From: Pseudomonas lalkuanensis
GTDB taxonomy: Bacteria; Pseudomonadota; Gammaproteobacteria; Pseudomonadales; Pseudomonadaceae
Direction of reading: 5' to 3'
DNA: 64,000 bases
NCBI RefSeq assembly: GCF_008807375.1
Contig: NZ_CP043311.1
Coordinates: forward strand, 5,064,001-5,128,000
Shown piece by piece: positions 8,229 through 17,509 of the stretch. The notes below the pieces were generated by a model. It saw only the letters and a program-made list of their open reading frames with translations, was not told the DNA's origin and did not search any database. A program made the translations under genes and the position numbers. Each line of letters begins with the position of its first letter. Position 1 is the first letter of the stretch.

Positions 8229-8344
8229 AACTGGTCGCGAGATCAGCCGGTAAGCTGGGAGACCAAGCAGTCGGACTCTTCAGATTATCTCCTCATCAGG
8301 CTAATCACGGTTTTGGACCCGGCAATCTGCCGGGTCTTTTTTTT
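8229..8344 (+). ncRNA. prrF: PrrF iron-responsive small RNA (single copy)
   Basis: About 116 bases starting AACTGGTCGCGAG match PrrF1/PrrF2 of P. aeruginosa from memory. The conserved target-pairing core around CTCTTCAGATTATCTCCTC (8276-8294) is present, and the RNA ends in a GACCCGGC/GCCGGGTC hairpin with an eight-T tail (8316-8344). Under iron starvation PrrF, with Hfq, represses non-essential iron proteins such as sodB, sdh and acnA transcripts. In P. aeruginosa two copies stand in tandem here and can be co-transcribed as PrrH. Only one copy is present in this window, directly followed by the convergent phuW. Confidence 0.93.
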
Positions 8345-8368
8345 GCCCGCGATTTCTGCTCCCGAACC

Positions 8369-9253
8369 TCAGCGCGCCGGCGCCATCCGCTTGAGCATGT
8401 CGGCGCAGTGATCGATGGGCGGCAGCGCCGCGGTGTACCAGACGAAGTCGGCCGCGCCCCGCTCCACCGGCTTGCCCACCTCCGACAGGATCAGCACCGC
8501 GCTGCCATCAGGCTGGCCCAGGTCCGCCAGATGCAGGGGCACGCCCAGGTCGCGACGCACATGATAGGCCCCGGCGAACAGCATGGCCGGGCCGGGAGCC
8601 GTCAGAAGCCGCCCGGCCATGTGCCGGTCACGTTGCTGCTGCACCGCCAGCATCGCCGGCATCTGGGATTCCGGCAGCAGCCCGCAGTGGGATTCACGAA
8701 TCTGCTCCAGCAACGGCCCGCGTACCGCATCGGCGGTGGAGAGCTCGCCCTGTAACACCGGAGGTTCCTTGTAGATGCGCTTGATCTCGCTGCGGTCGAG
8801 GTTGGCAGCCAGCAGCGGGTACGGCTGCACCAGCGCATGGCGGACGATCGGGCCGTACAGGTCCCAGTCCCAGCTCTTCTGCCACGCCAGCGCTTGCGGC
8901 AGCTCAGCCGGCAGCGGCGCCTGGCGCACGGCATCCACCTTGGCCTGTTGCTCGGGGTCGAGCATTTCCAGCAGCAGGCTGCCCTGGTCGCGACGGGATT
9001 CCAGTGCCTGCAGCAACCACAGCTGCAAGGCATGGTGATCCGGGTTGTCGTGCTGCTCACCGACCAGTATCCGCGGCTGGACGGCGAGCCGGTCGAGCAG
9101 TTGTTCCGGCGTCAGTCGTTCGCCCGTGCGCAGGTCAAGGATTACGCCCAGGTCCGCACTATCGCGGCCCTCGGGGCTCTGCCAGGCCGGTACCGGCGGC
9201 AAGCTCTGGCAGGCGGCCAGCAAGCCGCAGATGAAAAGCAGGAAAACACGCAT
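8369..9253 (-). CDS. phuW: ChaN-family heme-associated lipoprotein
   Basis: This 294-residue lipoprotein (lipobox LLAAC, Cys15) belongs to the ChaN/PhuW family, iron-regulated outer-membrane lipoproteins that can bind two cofacial hemes. Family blocks visible are ILVGEQHDNPDHHALQLWLL (about 61-80), LLLEMLDPEQQ and LFAGAYHVRRDLGVPLHL near the C-terminus. It is the last gene of the phu heme operon, 18 bases after phuV. It may present or store heme at the inner face of the outer membrane; its exact role in heme import is unsettled. Confidence 0.87.
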   Translation of the reverse strand: MRVFLLFICGLLAACQSLPPVPAWQSPEGRDSADLGVILDLRTGERLTPEQLLDRLAVQPRILVGEQHDNPDHHALQLWLLQALESRRDQGSLLLEMLDPEQQAKVDAVRQAPLPAELPQALAWQKSWDWDLYGPIVRHALVQPYPLLAANLDRSEIKRIYKEPPVLQGELSTADAVRGPLLEQIRESHCGLLPESQMPAMLAVQQQRDRHMAGRLLTAPGPAMLFAGAYHVRRDLGVPLHLADLGQPDGSAVLILSEVGKPVERGAADFVWYTAALPPIDHCADMLKRMAPAR

Positions 9254-9271
9254 GGAGGTTCCTTGTTCGAT

Positions 9272-10039
9272 TCAGCGAGCGATGATCAGGGGATGACCCC
9301 GCTCCGGGTGGCGCTGCACCAGCACCTCCAGGCCGAAAACGGCCTTGAGGGGTTCAGCCTGGAGCACCTTCTCCGGCGCCCCCAACAGATGTGGGCGGCC
9401 ATCGGCGAGCAACAGCAGGCGGTCGCAGTAGCGCGCCGCCAGGTTCAGGTCATGGAGGATTACCAGCACCGCCACGCCGCGATCGGCGAAAGCGCGCACG
9501 GCTTGCAGGGTGGTGTGCTGGTGCAACGGATCAAGTGCCGAGGTGGGCTCGTCCAGCAGCAGAATCTGCCCAGCGCTGCCCGGCCAGAGCTGCGCCAGCA
9601 CCCGCGCCAGATGTACCCTCTGGCGCTCGCCACCGGAGAGCGCCAGGTAGCTGCGGCCCGCCAGGTGACTGGCGTCCGCCGCCTGGAGGGCCTCGGCGAC
9701 CACCTCGGCGTCTCGTTCCCGGCCAGTATCGTGAGGCATGCGCCCCATGGCCACGACCTCTTCGACGCGAAATGCGAAGTTCAGGGTGGAACTTTGCGGC
9801 AGCACCGCCACGCGCCGCGCGCGCTGCGGCCCACTCCAGTCGGCCAGCGCCCGTCCATCCAGGCTGACCTCCCCAGCTGCAGCCGACACCTCGCCGCAAA
9901 GGGCACCGAGCAGCGTGCTCTTGCCCGCGCCATTGGGGCCGAGCACGCCGAGCACCTCCCCGGGCAGCAGTTCCAGGTCGACGCCCGCAAGCACCCGCTT
10001 GCCACTCCGCAGCACGTCCAGTTGTTTCACGCGCAGCAT
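9272..10039 (-). CDS. phuV: Heme ABC transporter ATP-binding protein
   Basis: The ATPase of the PhuTUV heme importer is 255 residues long. It has Walker [10 protein letters not shown] at about 34-42, the signature LSGGERQR, Walker B ILLLDEP and a switch histidine after LHDLN. It belongs to the BtuD/HmuV group. The ATG at 10039 overlaps the phuU TGA by one base (TGATG), so a TTG three bases upstream is unlikely to be the start. Two copies would pair with two PhuU subunits. Confidence 0.95.
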   Translation of the reverse strand: MLRVKQLDVLRSGKRVLAGVDLELLPGEVLGVLGPNGAGKSTLLGALCGEVSAAAGEVSLDGRALADWSGPQRARRVAVLPQSSTLNFAFRVEEVVAMGRMPHDTGRERDAEVVAEALQAADASHLAGRSYLALSGGERQRVHLARVLAQLWPGSAGQILLLDEPTSALDPLHQHTTLQAVRAFADRGVAVLVILHDLNLAARYCDRLLLLADGRPHLLGAPEKVLQAEPLKAVFGLEVLVQRHPERGHPLIIAR

Positions 10040-11076
10040 CAAGGACGGCCTCGCACCAGCAGATAAAGGAAGAACGGCGCACCAATCAGTGCCGTGACGA
10101 TACCGATGGGCAGTTCGGCCGGTGCCAGCACCAGGCGCGCCGCCAGATCCGCCAGCAACATCAGGCTGCCCCCGGCCAGGGCCGAAGCCGGCAACAGGAC
10201 CCGATGATCCGGCCCGGCGACCAGGCGAACCAGGTGCGGTACTACAAGGCCAATGAAACCAATCAATCCAGCCGCCGCCACCGCCGCGCCCACACCGAGA
10301 GCCGTGCAGAACACCAGCTCGCGTTTCAGGCGTTCCACATCGAAACCCAGGTGACGGGCTTCGGATTCGCCCAGCAGCAGGGCGTTCAACGCCTTGGCCC
10401 GACGCGGCAGCCAGCAGACTACGAACAGCGTGACGATCAGCAACGGCCAGAGCCGCGAGTAGCTCGCACCATTGAGGCTGCCCATGTTCCAGAAGGTCAG
10501 GCTGCGCAGGGTGGCGTCATCGGCGAGGTAAGTGAGCAGGCCGATCACCGCGCCGGCCAGCGCAGTCAGGGCAATGCCGGCGAGCAGCATGGTGGCCACG
10601 CTGGTCTGGCCATCGCGACGCCCGAGGCGATAGACCAGCAAGGTCACGCCCAGACCGCCGGCAAAGGCGCAGACGGACAACAGGTAGGGCGCGAACGCAT
10701 CCGGCAGGCCGCCCAGTGCGGCTCCTCCGACGATGGCAGCGGCACCACCCAGGGCGGCCCCACTGGACACGCCCACCAGCCCCGGGTCGGCCAGGGGATT
10801 GCGGAACAGGCCCTGCATGGCGACACCGGACAGCGCCAGCACCGCCCCCACCGCCAGCCCCAGCAGAGTGCGCGGCAGGCGGATCTGCCCGACGATCAGC
10901 TCGGCCTGTTCCAGCCCCTCTCCGGAAAATGGCAGGCCGGCCAGCCGCATCGCCGCGCGCAGGGTCTCGCCCAGCGGCAGGCTCACCGGCCCCAGCGCCA
11001 GGGACAGCCAGAGCGCCAGCAGCAGCAGGACGCCCAGGAAGATGAACAATGGGCGCGAATGAAGGGAAGCAGTCAT
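10039..11076 (-). CDS. phuU: Heme ABC transporter permease
   Basis: A FecCD/BtuC-type permease of 345 residues with about ten hydrophobic segments, the first at residues 10-29. Diagnostic family stretches include [34 protein letters not shown] and the late [15 protein letters not shown], which carries the coupling-helix region that docks on PhuV. It is translationally coupled on both sides: its ATG overlaps the phuT stop (ATGA), and its stop overlaps the phuV start. Confidence 0.95.
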   Translation of the reverse strand: MTASLHSRPLFIFLGVLLLLALWLSLALGPVSLPLGETLRAAMRLAGLPFSGEGLEQAELIVGQIRLPRTLLGLAVGAVLALSGVAMQGLFRNPLADPGLVGVSSGAALGGAAAIVGGAALGGLPDAFAPYLLSVCAFAGGLGVTLLVYRLGRRDGQTSVATMLLAGIALTALAGAVIGLLTYLADDATLRSLTFWNMGSLNGASYSRLWPLLIVTLFVVCWLPRRAKALNALLLGESEARHLGFDVERLKRELVFCTALGVGAAVAAAGLIGFIGLVVPHLVRLVAGPDHRVLLPASALAGGSLMLLADLAARLVLAPAELPIGIVTALIGAPFFLYLLVRGRP

Positions 11077-11972
11077 GGCTGGCTCGGGGCTTTCTCGATC
11101 AAGGCAGGTGCCGAAGGATAGAGCGCGGCGGACAGCGCGGCCATGCCGTCAGGCACACGCGGCCCCAACCCGCCCACCAGCAGGGTCGGGTCCAGGCTGA
11201 GCAGGCGCCCCTCACGGGCGGCACGAGTAGAGGCCAGGACCGGGTTCTGCTTGAGCAGCGCCTCACGCGCGGCATCACCATCCAGGCGGCGATCGGCAAT
11301 GACCACCACATCGGGGTCGAGCGCCGCCAGCGCTTCGTTGGAAATGGCCTTGTAGCCCTGGTGATCGGTCAGGATTTGCCCACCGGCACGCTCGATCAGC
11401 CAGGCAGCCGCTGTGTCCTTGCCAGCCGCCAGCGGACTGCTGCCGGAATGGCCGAGCAGGAACAGCACCCCGGGTGCCTTCTGCCTCTGCTGCACCTTGG
11501 CCACCCACTCGGCCTGGCGCTTCAGGCGCAGGCCATACTCGGCGAAGGCCTGGTCGGCACGTGCCTCGGCACCGAGCAAGACACCGATCAGCTTGAGGTT
11601 CCTTTCCAGGGTGGGCAGATCAGGGGTGGAAGCCAGCCGCTCGATCCGCACCCCGGCCGCGGCGATCTGCGCCAGCACCGGCGGCGGCCCCATTTCCTCC
11701 GTCCCGACCAGGATCTCCGGGCGCAGCGAGAGAATGCCTTCCGCCGCCAGTTGTCGCTGGTAGCCGATGCTGGGCAGGGCCTTCAACGATTCGGGGTGCT
11801 GGCTGGTGGTATCCACGCCCACCAGCTTGTCCTGCCCACCCAGGGCAACCACCCATTCACTGAGCGAACCGCCGGCGCTGACCCAGCGCTGGGGCAGGGA
11901 TTCCGCCACAGCCGCCTGGTGGAAGAACAGAATGCCGGCGCAGAGGCTGGCCAGCCTGACCACTGGATGCAT
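11073..11972 (-). CDS. phuT: Periplasmic heme-binding protein of the PhuTUV importer
   Basis: A 299-residue class III solute-binding protein (TroA/HmuT-like). It starts with a signal peptide (MHPVVRLASL...QAAVA, about 1-24) and continues RWVSAGGSLSEWVVALGG, the usual opening of heme-binding proteins. A long linker helix separates two lobes. In P. aeruginosa PhuT a single tyrosine binds heme. The only tyrosine near the expected place here is in SIGYQRQLAAEGILSLRPE, so I assign it as the likely ligand by inference. ATG 11972 is favoured over ATG 11987 because GGAG lies nine bases upstream and the signal peptide then begins cleanly. Confidence 0.93.
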   Translation of the reverse strand: MHPVVRLASLCAGILFFHQAAVAESLPQRWVSAGGSLSEWVVALGGQDKLVGVDTTSQHPESLKALPSIGYQRQLAAEGILSLRPEILVGTEEMGPPPVLAQIAAAGVRIERLASTPDLPTLERNLKLIGVLLGAEARADQAFAEYGLRLKRQAEWVAKVQQRQKAPGVLFLLGHSGSSPLAAGKDTAAAWLIERAGGQILTDHQGYKAISNEALAALDPDVVVIADRRLDGDAAREALLKQNPVLASTRAAREGRLLSLDPTLLVGGLGPRVPDGMAALSAALYPSAPALIEKAPSQP

Positions 11973-12004
11973 CGAAAACAACTCCATCGCTGAATGCGGG
12001 AAGA

Positions 12005-12034
12005 GCCAACGCCCCGTGCTGACAGGGCGCTGGC
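12005..12034 (-). terminator. Hairpin between phuS and phuT
   Basis: A stem of about ten base pairs (GCCAGCGCCC / GGGGCGTTGGC on the minus strand) lies in the 99-base gap between phuS and phuT with no T run after it. It could partly terminate or act as a 3' stabiliser that keeps the cytosolic heme carrier PhuS in excess over the transporter. This role is inferred. Confidence 0.35.
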
Positions 12035-12071
12035 CTGGATAGGGACGCGATGGTCCCTTGGCGGCTCGAAC

Positions 12072-13136
12072 TCAGAGCGCCGGTGCACTTTCCGCAAGGG
12101 CCCGCCAGTCTTCCCGTTCAGGAATACCGGGTTTGCGGGCGCCGAACAATTGCACGACGAGCTGCCCCTGCGCATCGAAGGCTTCCCAACTGGTGATCAC
12201 GCCATCGGCGCTTGGCTTGCGTACGCGCCACAGCTGGGTCACGCCGGCAGTCTGCAGGTGCAGGCTGAACTCCGGATCCAGCACGTTGAACCAGGTGTCC
12301 AGCCACTTCAGGTTGCTGACGGTACCGCTGTGGATCTGGATGCAATGACGGTTGCCGACGAAAACCATGATCGGCACCTCGCGCGCGCCGGCCTCTTCCA
12401 TCAGGCGCGGCAGCTCGGAGGTATCCAGCTGCTCGGCCCACTCCGTACCGGCGAGACGCAGCGCCTGAGTGCGTTCGGCCCCGTGCCTCTTCAGCAGCGC
12501 GAAGAAGTGGTGAGTGTCCTTCAGCGTTGCCCAGCCCTCGCGCAGGGAATCGACATCGATTTCCGCATCGGGACGAGGCTGGGCGGGGTCGGGCTGCGGA
12601 CGCAGATCGAGCTCGTCGCTCTGCTCTTCAGCGCGGAAGCGTCCCACCAGCGGCTCCCAGGCGGCGAGCTCGCTGTCTTCGGTGAGGAACACCTTGTGCA
12701 CTGCAGTGCCTTGCTGGTCGAAGATCTGGATGCTGCGCCGGGTGCCGCGCGAGGTTTCCTCGGCCACGGCGAATACGCTGGCCCAGCCGCCCATGAACAG
12801 GCGCAGGTCGATATCGGCGGACACCACCAGGCCCATCTGGCCGTTGGCGGCCACGGAGACCTCCCGGTAATAGCCCTTGCGCTCGTGCACGCAATGCCCG
12901 TTGCGGGTCAGCGCCATGATGTAACCCAATTCGCCCAGCGCGGGCAGCAGGCCGGCCCACTCCGGACGCAGACGCACAGTATCGACGCCCAGGCGGCTGG
13001 CGGTCAGCTCGGCTTCACTGACGGACAGGTGCTGGGCGGCATCCCGCGCGCGCAGGCTCGGCCGCTCGGAACGCAAGGCTTGCCAGGCCTGGTAGAGAGT
13101 TGAAACCGCACTGGGGGTCGAAGATTGCAGGCTCAT
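12072..13136 (-). CDS. phuS: Cytoplasmic heme-trafficking protein
   Basis: PhuS (354 residues) carries heme from the inner-membrane importer to heme oxygenase. It is an internal duplication of the HemS/ChuX fold: the two halves share GYIMALTRNGHCVHERKG (about 71-88) and VFVGNRHCIQIHSG (about 264-277). The adjacent pair His209-His210 in KDTHHFF falls exactly where P. aeruginosa PhuS holds heme (His209). The third P. aeruginosa ligand candidate, His212, is Phe here. A good AAGGAGC precedes the start. It lies 17 bases after the tonB-like gene and leads into phuTUVW. Confidence 0.94.
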   Translation of the reverse strand: MSLQSSTPSAVSTLYQAWQALRSERPSLRARDAAQHLSVSEAELTASRLGVDTVRLRPEWAGLLPALGELGYIMALTRNGHCVHERKGYYREVSVAANGQMGLVVSADIDLRLFMGGWASVFAVAEETSRGTRRSIQIFDQQGTAVHKVFLTEDSELAAWEPLVGRFRAEEQSDELDLRPQPDPAQPRPDAEIDVDSLREGWATLKDTHHFFALLKRHGAERTQALRLAGTEWAEQLDTSELPRLMEEAGAREVPIMVFVGNRHCIQIHSGTVSNLKWLDTWFNVLDPEFSLHLQTAGVTQLWRVRKPSADGVITSWEAFDAQGQLVVQLFGARKPGIPEREDWRALAESAPAL

Positions 13137-13153
13137 CTGAAGCTCCTTGTGAT

Positions 13154-13864
13154 TCAGCGACTCGCCGAAAGGGCGAACTCAATGGGGATGTGCACGCGGC
13201 TAGGCACAGGCAGGCCGTTCTGGGTTTCAGGGCGGAAGCGCCAGTTGGCGACCGCATCCATGGCCGATCTATCCAGGCTTTCCACGCCAGAGGAGCGAAG
13301 CAGCCTCAGCCCTCGCAGTTGGCCACCGGCGTCCAGACGCACTTCCACCAGGACGAGGCCCTGCTGGTTGCGACGGCGTGCCTGGGCCGGATAGACGGGC
13401 GGTTTTGGCGGCGTGAGGAATTCGGGCTCACGGCTGAAGACCTCCATGTCCGCCGCCCTGATCGCCGGCGTACTGGCGAGCGCGGGAAGTTCACGGTGGC
13501 TTGGGACGGAATCGACGGCGTCCGCTGGCGACGCACTTGCCGATTCGCTGGAGCGAGGCTCGGCGGGCTCCGCCTTGGCCACGGGGCGGGAAGGCGCGGG
13601 CTTCGGTTTGCTCGCCGCTACGGTTCGGTGCTCGGGTCCTGGCACCTTCACCGGCTGCGCTGGCCTCGCGTCAGGCAATGGGCGAACCACAGGTGTCGGG
13701 CCCGCTAGCGGAACAGGCGCCGGTTCCGGGCTCACGAGTTGAATCAGCATCGCCTCGGGAGCTCGCACGGCCAGGCCTGGCCCATCCATGAGCCCATGCA
13801 ACAGCCATCCCGCTGCGAGGTGCAGGACCAGGACAAGGGTGAAGCTGGGCAGGAAGCGCGGCAT
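13154..13864 (-). CDS. TonB-family energy transducer in the heme operon
   Basis: The 236-residue protein has one N-terminal membrane segment (about residues 6-25), a Pro/Ala/Lys-rich periplasmic spacer (about 40-135) and a C-terminal TonB domain. The TonB domain is recognisable from PVYPAQARRRNQQGLVLVEV, RLLRSSGVESLDRSAMDAV and WRFRPETQNG. It would couple proton-motive force, through ExbB and ExbD, to the outer-membrane receptor. It is the first gene of the phu operon, divergent from phuR and sharing the Fur-box region, so it is probably dedicated to PhuR. I do not recall a tonB at this place in P. aeruginosa. No exbB or exbD is present in the window. Confidence 0.9.
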   Translation of the reverse strand: MPRFLPSFTLVLVLHLAAGWLLHGLMDGPGLAVRAPEAMLIQLVSPEPAPVPLAGPTPVVRPLPDARPAQPVKVPGPEHRTVAASKPKPAPSRPVAKAEPAEPRSSESASASPADAVDSVPSHRELPALASTPAIRAADMEVFSREPEFLTPPKPPVYPAQARRRNQQGLVLVEVRLDAGGQLRGLRLLRSSGVESLDRSAMDAVANWRFRPETQNGLPVPSRVHIPIEFALSASR

Positions 13865-13875
13865 CGAAACCGGAC

Positions 13876-13920
13876 CAATGATTAATTTAATTCATTTGAT
13901 TATCATTTGCATTTGACTGT
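13876..13920. promoter_or_regulatory. Fur box in the phuR / tonB-phuSTUVW divergent region
   Basis: This A+T-rich stretch stands out from its G+C-rich surroundings. Read on the minus strand, 13913-13895 contains the ATGATAATCA core of the Fur consensus with flanking ATT-type repeats on both sides (13879-13913), enough for overlapping Fur dimers. It lies just upstream of the tonB-like gene start (13864) and about 180 bases before phuR, so iron-loaded Fur could control both directions. Confidence 0.75.
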
Positions 13921-14089
13921 CAACGTCATTATGGTCTTGCGTCGATATCAACCTGCGATCACCAGCAAGACCTGACGAAAAAGCCCCGGAAAAAGCGGAC
14001 ATATCGCTGGAAACGGATGCCAGGAAGCCGGAAAGTCTCCGGCGCCCCATGTCGACTGCTGGTACGCCCTTGTTACCGGGAGCCTCCCC

Positions 14090-16387
14090 ATGGCGCTGCG
14101 TCCGCCCTTTGCCCGTCGATCCGGGCTTGCCCTGCTGTTGCTCTGCCCTTCCCTCGCGCTGGCCGCCGAAAAGACGGCAACCCAGTTCGACACCATGACG
14201 GTGACCGCCACCCGCAGCGAGCAGCGCCTCGACGAGGTGCCGAGCACGGTGACCGTGCAGACCGAGCGCGATATCGACCAGAAGAACGTGAACAACATCC
14301 GCGACCTGGTGCGCTATGAACCAGGCGTCTCGGTGAGCGGCACCGGCAGCCGTTTCGGCCTCTCCGGCTTCACCATCCGCGGCATCGGCGGGAACCGGGT
14401 ACTGACCCAGGTGGACGGCGTGTCCGTTCCGGACGCCTTCAACTTCGGCCCGTTCCTCAACGCCAAGCGCAATTACATCGACCCGGACATCGTCAAGCAG
14501 GCGGAAATCATCCGTGGCCCGGCATCCTCGCTGTACGGCAGTGACGCCATCGGCGGCGCGGTGAGCTTCCTGACCAAAGATGCCGCCGACTACCTGGATG
14601 AAGGTGACGATGCCTATTCCCGTCTCAAGACCGGCTACAGCAGTGTCGACAACAGCTGGCTGCGCAGCGCGACCTTCGCCGCCCGCCAGGGCTCGCTGGA
14701 CGGCGTACTCCACCTCGGCCGCCGAACCGGCGACGAAACCGAGACCTTCGGCGGCCGCGGTGGCCTGGGCAGCGGCCGCGAGGAAGCCAATCCGCAGGAC
14801 TTCGCCACCGACAACATGCTGGCCAAGATCGGCTGGAACTACGCCGGCAACGACCGCCTTCAATTGAGCTACGAGCGCTACCAGGACGACGTCGATACCC
14901 GCGTGCTGAGCGAAGCCTCCAGTCTGAGCTCCACATCCCTGGGCGGCGGCATGTCCAGCAATGCCCTGATGGCCGCCAGCAACGCCAAGGACAGCACTGA
15001 TCGCGAACGCATCAGCCTGGAGCATCAACTGGAGTTGAATACGGCCTTTGCCGACCAGTTGAAATGGCAGCTCAACCACCAGGACAGCCAGATCCGCCAG
15101 CAGACCGATCAGAGCCGCTACAGCTGGGTGGCCTTCAACCGCAACCCGATGCCGCCGGCTTCGGCCTTCGAGCGCCTGCGTACCCGCGACTCGGTCTACG
15201 AAGAGAAGCTCTGGTCATTCAACAGCCAGCTGGACAAGCACTTCGCCCTGGGTGATACCCGTCATCACCTGATCTACGGCGTCGACCTCAAGCGCCTGGA
15301 AAGCAGCGACCTGCGCAAGGGCAACGAGATCCGCGTCAGCACCGGGCAGCCCCTGCCACCGGCATTTGGCGCGGAAACCTTCCCGCTGAGCGACTTCCCC
15401 GACCCGGTCACCCACGAGTACGCCCTGTTCGCCCAGGACAGCATCGAGATCGACCGCTGGACCCTGCTGCCCGGCCTGCGCTACGACTACTACGAACTCA
15501 GGCCCGACGTGACGCCGCAATACCTGAACAGCAACCCGGTGGACCGCAACCCGTCCAACTTCAGCGATCACCAGCTGTCGCCCAAGCTTGGCGTCACCTA
15601 TCGGCTGGACGACGCCCACAGCGTCTACGGCCAGTACGCCGCCGGCTTCAAGGCGCCACAGCCGGTGGATATCTTCGGTGAGTTCGTCAATACCAGCATG
15701 GGCTATCAGAACATCTCCAATACGCGCCTGAAGCCGGAAACCAGCGACAGCTACGAAATCGGCCTGCGCGGCAAGTACGACACCGGCAGCTTCGGCGTGG
15801 CGCTGTTCTATAACCGTTATGAAGACTTCATCGAGCAGGTGACCGTCCCTGATCCGACCGGCAGCAACCTGCTCACCTTCCAGTCGCAGAACTTGAACAA
15901 GGTGACCATCCGCGGCGCCGAGGCCCGTGGCGAACTCTTCCTCGACAGTTTCGGCCTGCCGACCGGAACCCGGCTGGTCGGCTCGATCGCCTATGCCCGC
16001 GGCAAGAACGAGGAAACCGGGGCGCCGATCAACAGCATCGATCCGCTCAAGGCCGTGATCGGCCTCGCGTACGCGGAACCCTCCGGCAAGTTCGGCGGCG
16101 ACCTGGCCTGGACCCTGGTCAAGGCCAAGGACCGCATCGACCAGTCGACAAACGCCAGCCTGCGCATCAGCGAGCAGTTCGCCACACCGGGTTACGGCAC
16201 CCTCGACCTGAACACCTGGTGGCAGGTCACCGATGCCCTCTCGGTCAACGCCGGCCTGTTCAACCTGGCCGACAAGAAGTACTGGCAGTGGGGCGACGTT
16301 CAGGGCCTGGACGCCAGCAGCCGCAGCCTGGGCCGCTACACCCAGCCGGGCCGCAACGCATCGGTCAACCTGGTCTGGGAGATCTGA
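14090..16387 (+). CDS. phuR: TonB-dependent outer-membrane heme receptor
   Basis: PhuR moves heme across the outer membrane. The 765-residue precursor has a signal peptide (about 1-24, ending LALAAE), a TonB box (DTMTVTATR at about 34-42), a plug domain (about 43-165, with GFTIRGIGGNRVLTQVDGV) and a 22-strand barrel ending in Ile after SVNLVWE. The heme-receptor landmarks FRAP and NPNL appear in modified form as GFKAPQP and NTRLKPETS. GGGAG precedes the ATG. It is transcribed away from its operon partners across a shared Fur box. Confidence 0.94.
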   Translation: MALRPPFARRSGLALLLLCPSLALAAEKTATQFDTMTVTATRSEQRLDEVPSTVTVQTERDIDQKNVNNIRDLVRYEPGVSVSGTGSRFGLSGFTIRGIGGNRVLTQVDGVSVPDAFNFGPFLNAKRNYIDPDIVKQAEIIRGPASSLYGSDAIGGAVSFLTKDAADYLDEGDDAYSRLKTGYSSVDNSWLRSATFAARQGSLDGVLHLGRRTGDETETFGGRGGLGSGREEANPQDFATDNMLAKIGWNYAGNDRLQLSYERYQDDVDTRVLSEASSLSSTSLGGGMSSNALMAASNAKDSTDRERISLEHQLELNTAFADQLKWQLNHQDSQIRQQTDQSRYSWVAFNRNPMPPASAFERLRTRDSVYEEKLWSFNSQLDKHFALGDTRHHLIYGVDLKRLESSDLRKGNEIRVSTGQPLPPAFGAETFPLSDFPDPVTHEYALFAQDSIEIDRWTLLPGLRYDYYELRPDVTPQYLNSNPVDRNPSNFSDHQLSPKLGVTYRLDDAHSVYGQYAAGFKAPQPVDIFGEFVNTSMGYQNISNTRLKPETSDSYEIGLRGKYDTGSFGVALFYNRYEDFIEQVTVPDPTGSNLLTFQSQNLNKVTIRGAEARGELFLDSFGLPTGTRLVGSIAYARGKNEETGAPINSIDPLKAVIGLAYAEPSGKFGGDLAWTLVKAKDRIDQSTNASLRISEQFATPGYGTLDLNTWWQVTDALSVNAGLFNLADKKYWQWGDVQGLDASSRSLGRYTQPGRNASVNLVWEI

Positions 16388-16474
16388 CCCCGTTCAGTTT
16401 TCAGCACAGGGACGTGCCCCTCTTGGGCAACCCACGGCGGCGCGCGATAATGCGCGCCTGTCGTGGAGATGCCG

Positions 16475-16798
16475 ATGATCCTCCTTTGCCGCCCCGATGA
16501 GCTGGCCGAAGGCCAGAGCCGGGGCTTTGACGTTGATGGCCTGAAACTCATGCTGGTGCGCCGGCATGGGCAGGTCCATGCCTATGAGAACCGCTGCCCG
16601 CACCGTGGCATTCCGCTGGAGTGGGTTCCGGACCAGTTTCTCGACCACAGCGGCAGCCTGATCCAGTGCGCCGCCCACGGCGCACTATTCCTGATCGAAT
16701 CGGGAGAATGCGTGACCGGCCCCTGTGTCGGCGATGTCCTGCAGCCGCTGGACTGCCGCGAAGACGCCGAAGGTATCTGGCTGCTACGCGAAGCCTGA
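16475..16798 (+). CDS. Small Rieske-type [2Fe-2S] protein
   Basis: A stand-alone Rieske ferredoxin-like protein of 107 residues. The cluster ligands are visible as CPHRGIPLEW (Cys-x-His) and CAAHGALF (Cys-x2-His), in the NirD/dioxygenase-ferredoxin style. The ATG at 16475 is chosen because GGAG lies six bases upstream; in-frame ATG 16469 and GTG 16463 sit on top of that site. Its redox partner is unknown; no oxygenase is adjacent. It converges on sfsA with a three-base gap. Confidence 0.85.
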   Translation: MILLCRPDELAEGQSRGFDVDGLKLMLVRRHGQVHAYENRCPHRGIPLEWVPDQFLDHSGSLIQCAAHGALFLIESGECVTGPCVGDVLQPLDCREDAEGIWLLREA

Positions 16799-16801
16799 GA
16801 C

Positions 16802-17509
16802 TCAGAGCCTCACATCGAGGCGGCGGCTGACCCGCACTTCTTCCGGGGTCAACTCGACTCCGTAGGCCAGCACTTCGACACCGGCAGAAACCGCCTCACG
16901 CAGGGCCGCCGCATAGGCCGGGTCGATTTCCTCGGCCGGGCGCACCGCGTCGATATTCGAGAGATTCACGCAATACAGCTGCACGGCCCGTACACCGTCG
17001 CGGGCCAGCGCGGCCAGCTCACGCAGGTGCTTGCTGCCCCGCGTGGTGACGGCATCTGGAAAAGCGGCAACGGTCGTGCCGTCGAATCCCAGCGTGACAC
17101 TCTTCACTTCGATGAATGCCGGACCGCTGGCGAAATCCAGGCGGAAGTCGGCGCGGCTGTTTTCCAGCCCGTAGGCCACCTCGCGCTTCAAATTGCCAAA
17201 ACCTGCCAGTTCAGCGATCACGCCCGCCCGCAGTGCTTCTTCCACCAGGGTATTGGCACGTGCCGTATTGACGCAGGCGAGCCGCCCCTGGGGCGTCTCG
17301 GCGATTTCCCAGGTGCCCGGCAGCTTGCGCTTGGGGTCATCGGAGCGACTGAACCAGACCCGGCAACCCTCGCTCATGCAGTTCAGCATCGACCCGGTAT
17401 TGGGGCAGTGGATGGTCAGCAACTCGCCCGAGGCCAGCTCGATATCCGCGAGGAAGCGCTTGTAGCGCTTGAGCAGCCTGCCCTCCTCCAGGGCGGGGGA
17501 GAACCTCAT
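16802..17509 (-). CDS. sfsA: SfsA family protein
   Basis: A 235-residue member of the SfsA family (sugar fermentation stimulation protein in E. coli). It shows the N-terminal OB-like [12 protein letters not shown] and the PD-(D/E)XK-like core [20 protein letters not shown], with acidic and lysine residues placed as in nucleases. The family has been linked to DNA or nucleotide binding, but its activity is not settled. Its ATG overlaps the stop of the upstream aminotransferase (ATGA), so the two form one operon. Confidence 0.92.
   Translation of the reverse strand: MRFSPALEEGRLLKRYKRFLADIELASGELLTIHCPNTGSMLNCMSEGCRVWFSRSDDPKRKLPGTWEIAETPQGRLACVNTARANTLVEEALRAGVIAELAGFGNLKREVAYGLENSRADFRLDFASGPAFIEVKSVTLGFDGTTVAAFPDAVTTRGSKHLRELAALARDGVRAVQLYCVNLSNIDAVRPAEEIDPAYAAALREAVSAGVEVLAYGVELTPEEVRVSRRLDVRL

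Noticed and set aside
8345..8368. Second tandem PrrF copy
   Set aside because: Looked for because P. aeruginosa has two. Only 24 bases separate the PrrF terminator from the phuW stop, and no second core sequence is present between cbpA and phuW.
8213..8755. 180-codon plus-strand frame starting in prrF
   Set aside because: It runs through a structured sRNA and its terminator, then antisense to phuW.
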